Shown one piece after another: positions 53,230 through 63,008 of a stretch of DNA of 64,000 bases. The stretch's first letter is position 1, and each line of letters opens with the position of its first letter. The translations under genes were made by a program, and so were the position numbers. The notes beneath the pieces are model-generated. The model saw only the letters and a list, made by a program, of their open reading frames with translations. It was not told the origin of the DNA and ran no database searches. The stretch is taken from the NCBI GenBank assembly GCA_037074705.1, contig CM073596.1, forward strand, positions 57,998,001 through 58,062,000. The letters are read 5' to 3'. The stretch comes from Zhengitettix transpicula (lineage: Eukaryota; Arthropoda; Insecta; Orthoptera; Tetrigidae).

Positions 53230-53815
53230 TTTATATTGTTGGACAGAACCATAAATAGGAGGCTCAAAATGGAGACACTAGAAAAATGCGGTTTTTCCAG
53301 TATTATTGTATGGGAGTCAAACGTGGACTCTCAGAATAAAAGAGCGAAACGTTCTACAAGTATGCCAGACGACAATGCAGAGGAAGATCCTTGGCATTTC
53401 TCTGAAAGATAAGAGTATTGAACATCTTGATACATAGGATGTCAGCAACAATAGACATTGCATAACAGACCAAATGGAAATGGCGAGGACACGTTGTAAG
53501 GCTACAAGATGAAAGATGGACGTTACAAGCTACCTCATGGGACCCCTTACATAGGCAAAAGCTTCCCAGGAAGACCAAGACGCAAGTGGACGGACCTATT
53601 CAAATAACAAGCAGGAGAACAATGGACCAGAATAGCCAGAGACAGAAACAAGTGGAAAGTCCTAGAACTACAACTAGGTGATAGTTTATAAACCATGTAG
53701 TGCATTAATAAGTAAGTCATCTTACGCGTGAGCATCTAAAAGCTACCCCTAATTGTAGGAGGCCTTTGCCCTGCACGGGATAACAACATAGGCTATCTTC
53801 ATTCATTCATAAAAT
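53230..53815 (+). pseudogene. Second LINE C-terminal fragment, different family
   Basis: Frames show YGSQTWTLRIKERNVLQVC, LGISLKDKSIEHLDT and, degraded, the WAGHV-like and GRPRRKWTD-like blocks of RTE/jockey-type LINE C-termini. It ends in CTTCATTCATTCATAAA, the short ATTC microsatellite tail such elements often have. Stops interrupt it. Confidence 0.7.
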
Positions 53816-53879
53816 CATTTAGAATGTTGCAGAAAGAGTTATCGGGGTTTGAACACGGGGTGCAACAGCCACTAAACAG

Positions 53880-53925
53880 CGACGTTTCGACGACCGCAAG
53901 TTGTCATCTTTACCTGTATTTAGCC
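53880..53925 (-). ncRNA. Degenerate type-1 hammerhead-like core
   Basis: Minus strand: GGTAAAGA in place of CTGAAGA, TGACAAC...GGTCGTC, GAAA, CGTC. The first conserved box is altered, so it is probably inactive. Confidence 0.35.
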
Positions 53926-53956
53926 TTTCTGTGCCCGTTTAAGCCTTGCTATTTTC

Positions 53957-54018
53957 CTATGCTATTAACGAAGGGGATTTGCCGCCACGTGGATTACCCA
54001 CCCTCATGTAGCCTGTCA
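53957..54018 (+). mobile_element. Family A 3' fragment
   Basis: CCTATGCTATTAACGAAGGG to CCCTCATGTAGCCTGTC, without a poly(A) tail. Confidence 0.7.
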
Positions 54019-54433
54019 CTCTCATTACGAATATTTCAGAAGTATCCACAGTACACCAAAAACCTTTGCTCAGTCGACATGTTTATTACCTGTTTCGAAA
54101 AGGTTTGCTTTGCCGGGGCCACCAGCGCATTAGTGTGTCAATCCCTGTATTTTCGCACACAGCTGCTTTATGGCCAAGCAAATACTGGTAAATAATTCGC
54201 GTCCCGTCATAATAGATACACAATATAACTAGGAGATTAATTAGGATGGTCAATAAATTATGTTTATGCAGGCTTCCGCTGTGCCAACACCTGGGGCTTC
54301 GTGATATTGACCCTCGAGGGTCCCACTCACCTCGTGTGTTTGTTGCCAACCGATTGGGCAGAGATACGTAACTGAGGTACGACGTAAATTATGGTCTCGT
54401 CAGGGAGAATGTTTCAATAGATTCGATTTTTAA

Positions 54434-55454
54434 CTATAGTCTGTTTTAAATTAGAAGACACGATGGCGGTTACTTCTCACACGTAAAGCAGCGTTGTGGA
54501 GAATAACGGTGTTTTTATACTGTTTTCAGTGAGTTGTTTGTATAAGTCGCGTGTTGTACGTGTCAGCGCCGCCGCCATCCCACGTCAGGGGGCCTTCTTA
54601 TTTAAAACGGACTATAGTTCTCTTTAAGCCTTTTCATATGACAAGTCCTTTTCATCCTTCCCAAATCCCATTGTCCTTGAATTTTGCTTCGCTTCTGAGT
54701 TTGTCGTCTCTAGATTACTGTTGTGTCGCTCTTGTATTTCTTTAGCACCTGACGGAAGGAACAAAGTTTCCAGAAACGTTTTGTGGTGTTTTTTTTTACA
54801 TCATCACTTCTTTCGTCTGTATTTTACTCTATTTAACATATAGTGGAAGATTTGGACAGCTAAAACCCGGTTTTTAGGTTCGGAAAATGTCACAGTAATT
54901 GTTCAAGTTAAATTTTTGTATCGCCTGTCACGTTTTAATTAATCGTTTAACATACGAAATTGGAAGAGAGGAGATTAAAAAAATAGTGTGTACAGCTTTT
55001 CTAGTTCATGGTTAATTTATGTAGAGACTGAACAGCAGAAAACATATTATGTGCAATTTTTACCTGTAACACTCTCTAGTAAACCAAGAAAAATTTTATT
55101 AATCGTTCTGACACTCTACACAACCTCTAAAACATTTATTAAGTATCACACTTTTGTGACACAACAGTAATCTACAGTCGACAGACTCAAAAGCGAAGTA
55201 AAATTCAAGAGCAATGGGATTTGGGAAGGATGAAAAGGACTTGTCATATGAAAAGGCTTAAAGAGAGCTATAGTCCGTTTTAAATAAGAAGTCCCCTGAC
55301 GTATGATGGCGGCGGCGCCGCTGACACGTACAACACGCGACTTATACAAACAACTCACTGAAAACAGTAGAAAAACACCGTTATTGTTTCACAACGCTGC
55401 TTTACGTGTGAGAAGTAACCGCCATCGTGTCTTCTAATTTAAAACAGACTATAG
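54434..55454. mobile_element. Fold-back element with about 300-bp arms
   Basis: Left arm 54434-54740 and right arm about 55155-55454 are inverted copies: CTATAGTCTGTTTTAAATTA at the left edge, its complement at the right edge, and shared GCGGTTACTTCTCACACGT and CCTTTTCATATGACAAGTCC. Within each arm, an inner TTTAAAACGGACTATAG is itself an inverted repeat of the outer end, so each arm looks like a smaller about 185-bp terminal-inverted-repeat element. The centre holds a type-2 hammerhead repeat (54738-54835) and unique DNA. No transposase. Confidence 0.75.
54738..54835 (+). mobile_element. Type-2 hammerhead repeat copy in the fold-back spacer
   Basis: TTTAGCACCTGACGGAAGGA, loop, TTTCCAGAAACGTTTTGTGG, then a CATCATCACTTCTTTCGTC tail. 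CTGACGA has become CTGACGG and GTGT has become TTGT, so activity is doubtful. Stem II GGAA/TTCC remains. Confidence 0.6.
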
Positions 55455-55464
55455 GTGACTATAG

Positions 55465-55482
55465 TTTGTGTGTGTGTGTGTG
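55465..55482. repeat. Short (GT)n run
   Basis: About nine GT units just outside the fold-back element. Confidence 0.8.
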
Positions 55483-55644
55483 AGAAAAAGGGGGAGGAGG
55501 ATTTTTGGGAGGAAAAAAATAACGCGGACTTCAACACCTCATTTTTAAATGGAAAAAAAAAATTCAGTAATGTTTAAATTATTTTCTTACGGATAAGTTA
55601 AGAAGCACGTTGCTAAATAAGAGGGTGAATCTTTTTATTATTCG

Positions 55645-56151
55645 GAGCGGCGGCCCAGAGAGCTCTGGCGGGGGCTACCTTTGGGGATGCCCTCACATCT
55701 CTCTGGTATTTTTGAACTAAGGTTCCCACATGCCGAGGAACCTCGGTCTGTTCTGAGAGGTGTATGTTCCGGGGTCGCAGACCTTGGGCATACGGCAAGA
55801 GTTGTCCGCTATTCCTATTGGAATAGTCGGCCAGCTGCCTCCTAAACAGGCCAAGGCATGGCGAGGGGTAAGCTGCGTCCCCACAGCAAACTCCTCTCCC
55901 GCTATCGGAAGGGCGTGGAACAAGTACCCAATGCCCGACCTACCCGATGCAGGTTTTTCTAAGGTTTTCCTAGCATTCCTCTAGGCGAAACCCGGGTAGG
56001 ATCCTTAAACCATAGCCCGGGGGCCCTAGTAACCCTTGGCTACCTTCCTCTACCCTTCCGCATCCCCCCTTTCTAATCCCTTCCTATGTTATTAAAGGGG
56101 AGTTGCCCAATGTGGATCACCCTCATGTAGCCTGTTGCCCTAAAAAAAAAA
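55645..56151 (+). mobile_element. Family A copy with 11-bp target-site duplication
   Basis: TTTATTATTCG occurs at 55634-55644 and 56152-56162, immediately before the element and after its A10 tail. The 5' end is GAGCGGCGGCCCAGAGAGCT, different from the CTGCGAG hairpin end of other full-length copies. The element has either more than one 5' version or a non-templated 5' junction. Confidence 0.88.
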
Positions 56152-56162
56152 TTTATTATTCG

Positions 56163-57381
56163 CAAAACACCTTGTGTAAGGAGCAGAAGAGTAATGAATG
56201 ACGTCATTTCTCTCCGTATACCATAAATTTGACTGACTTGGTCGTTACATTCCTTACGGAGCTCTGACTTTACCAGACTGTCGTCTTTATACGAAACCAT
56301 CCGTATCTGGAGTCTCCTCAGTCTTACTATAATTGTCCCTTGGCCGTGACGTGCAGGGATTGGAACCAGGAAACTCCCGGATGAAGGCCCATGGTAATGG
56401 CAGACCATTAACAAAATAATTTTTGCAGTTCGAAATACAAAGATTTATTTGGCCATTGTCATTTCTGATTTCCATGAGATAAAAAGAGATTCTTTGAGCT
56501 GCAAAGTCCAATTTCAGGGAACTAGAGGATTCAAATAAACAAGTGCTGGTCACCGTCGACCTACAATTATGAAGGAAGAGAATGACTGCTGTACGTTTAT
56601 GACGTTCTACTTGCAGCAGTGGAATCCTCGAAACCCTGAGAAGGGAAATGTTTGTCTCCACCTCCGCAGGGGAGGTTTGTAGGGTGAGTAAGACGCCATC
56701 GTCGTCGACTGCGAAACAGAAATCGTCTTTCTTCGTTCCTCAGGGAGCCTCCGTCTGCCTCTCTCTCCTGTCTGCGTGTTTCAGTTGAACGCGTTATTGA
56801 ATTATTCTCTTCAGAGCGGAGACAGAAAGTCACAGATGCAGAAGGACTTGCCTGGAGTCAAAAAATTTAAATGAAATCTTTCATCAAAACACAGGCTGGC
56901 TGGCTGTTGTTGTTTTCTGGTTTCCGTGACAGACTTTCGTATGTCGCAGCTTCAAGAAGATAATTGATTACTGGAACTTAAAAACTCGACACAGTCTACT
57001 TCCCGTTAAATTTTGGTCTCGGAGGATGTCATTTTAAATTGGTATATGTTAGCTCCGAATAACATATGTGACTTTGTTTTGTGTGTTTTTAATAAATTTA
57101 TTTATCGTGTTTATTTCTCACATGCGGTAAACAGATATTGTCTCTGGCACCAACCTCCTTAGTTGTACTGATATCGCGGGCCGCGAGCAGAGATTCTATG
57201 CCGGTGTAATTAGTATTTTTCTTTTAATTTTACGACGGAATAATTTGACAATAAATTTTAATTACTACAATTTTTTAATATGCAGATTACATCGTAAATT
57301 TCTGGTGGTAGTTTTATTTAGGCCGATTTATTTTTACACAATTAATCAGGCCAGGATTTATAAACATCGGGGCTCGACATT
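56163..57381. other. Intergenic DNA
   Basis: No gene recognised. Minus-strand open frames at 56073-56833 carry no known domain. Confidence 0.4.
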
Positions 57382-57403
57382 CTTGCTGCTTGGCAAGGAA
57401 GTT

Positions 57404-57925
57404 GTTTTTTTTAGGGTAACAGGCTACGTGAGGGTAATTCACATGGTAGCAACTCCCCTTTAATAGCATAGGAAGGGATTTGAAGGGGGGGGGAGATGCG
57501 GAAGGGTAGAGGAAGGTAGCCAAGGGTTAACCAGGGCCCCAGGGCTATAGTTTAAGGATCCTAACCGCCATTCGCCTAAAAGTAATGTAGGGAAACCCCT
57601 AGAAAAACCTGCATCACGTAGGTCGGGCATTGGGTACTTGTCCCACATCCTTCCGATAGCGGGAGAAGAGTTTGCTGTGGGGACGCAGCATTCCCTTCTC
57701 TGTGCCTCGACCACTTTAGGAGGCAGCTAGCCGACTGTTCCAATGAGAACAGAGTACAACTCTTACCGTATGCCCAAGGTCTTTGACCCCGGAACATACA
57801 CCTCTCAGAACAGGCCGAGGTGCCTCGGCTTGTGGGAACCTTAGTTCAAAAACGGAGAGGAAAAGGCGTCCCCAAAGGTAGCCCCTTCGTATCTCTCCTA
57901 CAAGGTTCTGCCTGCGAGCCCTCGC
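57404..57925 (-). mobile_element. Family A copy, full length
   Basis: A T8 tract, AGGGTAACAGGCTACG, all blocks, then CCTGCGAGCCCTCGCAG, a compact version of the 5' hairpin. A 22-bp direct repeat (57382-57403 and 58057-58078, beginning CTTGCTGCTTGGCAAGG) flanks this copy and the next. Confidence 0.88.
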
Positions 57926-57957
57926 AGACCCTGACCAGTTTAGGAGGGGGGGTGTAG

Positions 57958-58056
57958 ACAGGGTATGTATAGGGTAATCCACATAGTGGGAACTCCCTTC
58001 TTATAGCATAGGAAAGGGATTTGAAAGGAGGGATGCGGAAGGATGGAGGGAGGTAG
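57958..58056 (-). mobile_element. Family A fragment, variant 3' end
   Basis: ACAGGGTATGTATAGGGTAA to GATGGAGGGAGGTAG; the same variant as 32187 and 60135. It joins the 5' end of the preceding copy inside one target-duplicated unit. Confidence 0.75.
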
Positions 58057-58078
58057 CTTGCTGCTTGGCAAGGAAGTT

Positions 58079-58402
58079 TTTTTTAGAGTAACAGGATACA
58101 CGAGGGTAATTCACATGGTGAAAACTCCCCTTTAATAGCATTGAAAGGGATTTGAAAGAGGGGAGGTGCGGAAGGTTAGAGGAAGGCAGCCAAGGGTTAA
58201 CGAGGGTCCCCGGGCTATAGTTTAAGGATTCTACCCGGCATTCGCCTAAAAGTAATGCAGGACAAACCCTATAAAAACCTGCATCAGGTAGATCGGGCAT
58301 TTGGTACTTGTCCCACGCCCTTCCGATGGCGGGAGAGAGGGGTTTGCTGTGGGGTCGCAGCTTACCCCTCGCCATGCCTTGGCCAGTTTAGGAGGCAAGA
58401 GA
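58079..58402 (-). mobile_element. Family A copy, 5'-truncated
   Basis: A short T tract, AGAGTAACAGGATAC, to CTTGGCCAGTTTAGGAGGC. Confidence 0.8.
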
Positions 58403-59340
58403 GATGAGACTACGGGAGGAGAGGAATATGTCTATTACATTGTATTGCTTTTCGTAGTCAGTAGTAAGACTACTCGTGTTATTTTTTTTTTGATTCAAAT
58501 GAATTCTAGTTTGGTTAATATCTTTGATCCTATTAATTAATTTTTTTTGTCTTGCATGTAACTGGGGAGAATGGCGTGATATGTGATAAAACCCGTGCGT
58601 CGCTTGATGACGTCATCAGACAAACAAAAATCCCGTATGGATGGTGAACTATATGGTGTAGGTGGCTTGAAGAGTTGACGAGAGTGTCATTAGCCCACGG
58701 GACCCTTTTAAATAGTCAAGTTTGTTCTTCGAACGTGATAATTTCCTTATTATTATTTGTTGTACATTAAAGTTGTGTATTTGCATGCGTATGTTAAATT
58801 ATTGTTGCACATATAAGTACCGTGACATTTATTCCACCACCGTCTATGGCTTCTGCATGTAAATTAGAATTACACTGATTTTTCATTGGTCTGATAGTTA
58901 CAAAACAAAACAAACATTACTATTGGAGATTTAATCATTAATTAAGTCACGTAAGCGCGGAATCTTTCCATTTAAATCGACGGTGTATTGGGGGCCTGAA
59001 CCTGAGCTTACGTGAAAGGGATTAATTAAACATTAACGGAAACATTTCCTCTGATAAATATGACGTGAGGTGTTTAGCATTGCACAACGTTGTTTCATCC
59101 AGCGCGGGGAGGGATTTGGGACAGCTAAAACCCTGGAATATCCAGGTGCGCGGGGAGGTTAAATTATGTAGCCGCTGTTCAGGTCCGGGAAATGCCGCAG
59201 TAATTGTTCAAGCTAGGAAAATACTCGAAATAATAAATTATTACAAATTAAAACGTTTAAAAACCAAACATTGAACATTGAAGATATTAATATAACAGTA
59301 ATTAGTAATGAAAGAAATTACATGTATATTAATTAATGAA
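58403..59340. other. Intergenic DNA
   Basis: No gene seen. A small open frame at 59065-59274 has no recognisable domain. Confidence 0.45.
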
Positions 59341-59505
59341 AAAATTTACGTCTGATAGAAAATAATGAATAAGAAAGATAGCCAATACAGACAAAAAAGG
59401 GGTAATATAAATACCACACAACGATTCTGGGATCCTTATGCCTTTCGTCAGGTGCTAAGCAGAGCCTAGAGAAACACAACTGCACTGGTCAGTGTACAAC
59501 ACTCA
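59341..59505 (-). mobile_element. Type-2 hammerhead repeat, single arm
   Basis: It has the AATTTACGTCTGATAGAAAA end, the GATAGCCAATACAGAC block, and a core in which GAAA has become GAAT (GATTC on the plus strand), then GAGAAACACAACTGCACTGG. The conserved GAAA box is lost. Confidence 0.65.
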
Positions 59506-59559
59506 ACAGCGACGAAAACGTAACGACAATGGGAGAGCCGAAGGGTTGGCGCAACACTC

Positions 59560-59810
59560 TCGCTATCGGAAGGGCGTGGGACAAGTACCCAATGCCCGAC
59601 ATACCTGATGCAGGTTTTTCTATGGTTTGTCCTGCATTTCTTTAGGCGAATGCCAGGTAGGATCCTTAAAATATTGCCCGGGGACCCTAGTTAACCCTTG
59701 GCTACCTTCCTCTACTCTTCCGCATCCCCCCTTTCAAATCCCTTCCTATGCTATTAAAGGGTAGTTGCTCAACGTGGATCACCCTCATGTAGCCTGTTGC
59801 CCTAAAAAAA
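59560..59810 (+). mobile_element. Family A copy, 5'-truncated
   Basis: CTCTCGCTATCGGAAGGGCG to CCTGTTGCCCT plus A8. Confidence 0.85.
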
Positions 59811-59873
59811 ATTGTTTGTACATTTAAACTATAAATCTAATCAATTTTAAATACCTCCTATATAGGAAAATAC

Positions 59874-59905
59874 CTGAAGAAGATACAAAAACGTATCGAA
59901 ACGTT
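59874..59905 (+). ncRNA. Hammerhead ribozyme-like core, type 1
   Basis: CTGAAGA (59874-59880), A, GATAC, a 6-nt loop, GTATC, GAAA (59898-59901), CGTT. Stem II is five perfect pairs abutting GAAA. Stem I begins with two pairs (AC/GT), then mismatches. The flanks match the 19.03-19.38 kb pair. Confidence 0.55.
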
Positions 59906-60134
59906 GTCATAATAAAAAATAAAAAGTGTTAGTATAAGGTCATCAATTCATTTAATAATTGAAAACAGGCGTTAAATTAAATCTTATAAAATATTAAACT
60001 TTAAATGTTATAAGGATTATTAGTAATATTTAGGTTTATTAACCAGGTTCAATTGACTTTTAAACCAACAAATTTGACAGTTTATTTATCGCAATAACGA
60101 AAGGACATCATTTCATTGTAAAACCAGATTTAAT

Positions 60135-60257
60135 TTAACCCTTGGATACCTTCCTCTACCCTTCCACATCCCCTGTTTCAAATCCCTTTCCTATGCTATA
60201 AGAGGGGAGTTGCCACTATGGGGATTACCCTATACATAGCCTGTCTACACCCCCAAA
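60135..60257 (+). mobile_element. Family A 3' fragment, variant end
   Basis: TTAACCCTTGGATACCTTCC to GCCTGTCTACACCCCC, then A7 running into AATAATAATAA. Confidence 0.8.
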
Positions 60258-60351
60258 AAAATAATAATAATAAGGGACCATAGCAATTCTTGAGTTTCAT
60301 AGTGTCTGTCTGTACATTTGTCTGTATTGGCTATCTTTCTTATTAATGATA

Positions 60352-61293
60352 CTAGCGGGTGCCCGGCGTTGCCCGAGATGTCATTTATCCAGAACCCCCG
60401 ATACACTCCAATTTCGGTTGCTTTTGCGCTATTTTTATGTAACGCTCCTCGATCCTCTACCCCCACCCCTAGGCGCCCTCCCCTCTCATACTGAAAGGAG
60501 TTGAAATTATACACAAACTTCACCAGTAGAAATACTATCAATTCCATTAACGCCTGCCGAATATTATTTCCACACGATCTTCAACTCGAAAAAGTATTTA
60601 ATTGATTACTTAAATATATTCCTTGAGTATTTCAGGATATAATCGTCACTCAGTCTTCATACATTACGAAATATTACATTGATGAAATTGTTAACTAGAC
60701 TCACAACTAATACAGCACGAAAATTAACTTACATTTTCCCCAAGGATGGTAAAGTAATTCGTATTCTTCTTTATTATCATTCGATGGAGTATTGCTGCAT
60801 AAAATTATACTTCTTATTTAAAGAAAATATTTCTGCTTTATTTAATTCCTAATAATCTCCTTCGTTCGTTGCGTAGTAACGTCTTTCTCTCGCGTGACGT
60901 CATTGTCTCTTGGCGCGCAGTAAATTAATATTTAATGATCACGGTTTTTAATTATAATTCTTTCCACATATATACTTTATATTAAATAAAAATATTTCTG
61001 CTTTATTTCATTACGAAATACATAACTATATTTAGGATGCGTCAATGTCTTGAAAACTTATGACGTCATCGTCTCGCGCAGTAATTTAACACTAATTCGT
61101 AACTTATTTCAATTATAATTATTTCCACGTTTATTCTAGGGGTTTCTCACCCCCACAGTACCGGTTCTCGATTTTGGCAGAATACGTATACCAATTTTTG
61201 TTGCATTCTGTCCACGCGATAAAATTTGTATAAAGAACAACGTAAATACAAACATACATACATACAAATATACTCCCTTTTTTATTATATAGA
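60352..61293 (-). mobile_element. Chimeric Helitron joining two subfamilies
   Basis: The 3' end (CTAG at 60352, then GGGTGCCCGGCGTTGCCCGA) and the first about 190 bp match the 33.5-kb subfamily (GTCATTTATCC, AACCCCCGATACACTCCAAT, GTAACGCTCC). From about 60590 to the TCTATATAAT start at 61293 it matches the 40.6/46.9-kb subfamily, including two ACGTCAT blocks. This fits 3'-end capture or recombination. Confidence 0.8.
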
Positions 61294-62279
61294 TTAATTA
61301 ATTAATCTTCAATTTTCGTTAGACGGAGTTTCAAGCAGACTGGCAACATATTTAGACCACAATAAAAAGCAATTAGTAAAATTTTTTAAAAAGTTAAAAA
61401 ATAAGGGATGAATGTGAAAAGAGGTAGAAGTCAAAATTATTTGTATAAGACTTGGCAGAAAGTTTAGAGTTTCATAAAGTTCCACTAGGAATTTTAACAG
61501 AAAAATTAATGAATAATTTCAAGTGTGTTGTTGTAGGACAGTAATAAATTATTTATTTCTAATAAAACTATTTATTTCTAATAATCGGTTTAAAGTTTAA
61601 ACACATTCTTAAAGAAAAGCTAAATCTAATAAATTACGTTTTTTCTCCTTTAGATTTCCAGCTAATTAGAAGCTAATTCACACATTTAATCTTGAAACAT
61701 GTCGCGATTCTCGTTATTAAACTCGGAGAATCCGTTTCCAATTTACGACTGAAATTTATGATCCGAATGTTGAAACTAGGTAAAAGTAGAAAGTAATCCA
61801 CTCGTGTCTTCCGCTTTTCCTCTTCTCCCCAACCCACCCCCCCTCCCACATCAACTCCCGATTTATATCTGTCAGTCAAAGTGGGAAAGGAGGAGAGAAA
61901 ATTACTTCCGAATCTTAAAACGGATTTAGCTTCCGCGATCCCAGTTAATATTTTACAGTGAGGTTCGTAAATGAAATACTCGTTACGGACTAGAGGTAAG
62001 TCTGCCTTTATACCTCAAACACCTAATTAAATTTTTGATGGATATTGTAATAAAATATAGCCGGAGAAAATTGTTCGTCAGCATAAAAAAAAAATTAGAT
62101 GAAGCAGTAGACAAGAAAATTGAAAGAATGTTAAGATTTTTTTGTTATTAACTCGAGGAAAGTATAAGTAATGAGATGGTTTTAAGTTGGAATTTGATGG
62201 AGATGTATTCTTTCCCATAAAAGAAAAAAAACTTTAAGATACTGAGTAGGACTTAAAAAAATTTAATCGTATTGATAAT
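61294..62279. other. Intergenic AT-rich DNA
   Basis: No gene or repeat recognised. Confidence 0.5.
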
Positions 62280-62515
62280 TAGAATGAAAAAAATTACGTC
62301 TGATAGAAAATATTGAATAAGAAAGATACCCAATACAGACAAACAAGGTAATATAACACTTTTGAGTGTTGTCAACTGACCAGTGCAGTTGTGTTTCTCT
62401 AGGCTCTTCTTAGCACCTGACGAAAGGGAACAAGGATCCCAGAAACGTTGTGTGGTATTTATATTACCCCTTTTTTGTCTGTAGTGGCTGTCTTCCTTAT
62501 TCATTATTGTCAATC
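62280..62515 (+). mobile_element. Type-2 hammerhead repeat with best-preserved core
   Basis: The left end (AAATTACGTCTGATAGAAAA, GATACCCAATACAGACA) is a shortened arm without a core. The right arm has TTGTCAACTGACCAGTGCAG, TTTCTCTAGGCTCTTCTTAG and the full core. Confidence 0.75.
62413..62453 (+). ncRNA. Hammerhead ribozyme-like core, type 2, best copy
   Basis: GCAC (62413-62416), CTGACGA (62417-62423), AA, GGGA (62426-62429), an ACAAGGA loop, TCCC (62437-62440), A, GAAA (62442-62445), CGTT (62446-62449), GTGT (62450-62453). GCAC/GTGT gives a four-pair stem I with one wobble, exactly next to the core and the cleavage position after GTT. GGGA/TCCC gives stem II. Stem III would be only A-U and C-G with no loop, so the self-complementary ACGT implies action as a dimer. 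The AA/A mismatch at the base of stem II departs from the textbook motif. Confidence 0.6.
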
Positions 62516-63008
62516 GTCACTCAGTCTTCATACATTACGAAATATTACATTGGTGAAATTGTTAGCTAGACTCACAACTAATATAGCGCGAAAATTAACT
62601 TACATTTTCCCCCAAGGATGGTAAAGTAATTAGTATTCTTCTTTATTACCATTCGATGGAGTATTGCTGTATAAAATTATACTTTTTATTTAAAGAACAT
62701 ATTTCTGCTTTATTTCATTCCTAATAAAGGAAATATTTCCTTTGTTCGTTGCGTAGTAACGTCTCTCTCTCGCGTGACGTCATTGTCTCTTGGCGCGCAG
62801 TAATTTAATATTTAATGATCACGGGTTTTTAATTATAATTCTTTCCACATGTATGCTAGGCGTTTCTCACCCTCACAGTACCGTTTCTCGTCTTTTGAAG
62901 AATACGTATACCAATTTTTGTTGCATTCTGTCCACGCGATAAAATTTGTATAAAGAACAACGTAAATACATACATACATACAAATATACATATTTTTTAT
63001 TATATAGA
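62516..63008 (-). mobile_element. Helitron, second subfamily, 3'-truncated
   Basis: CGTCACTCAGTCTTCATACA to the TCTATATAAT start at 63008 (minus). The CTAG 3' end is missing. The truncation point abuts the type-2 hammerhead repeat. Confidence 0.75.
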
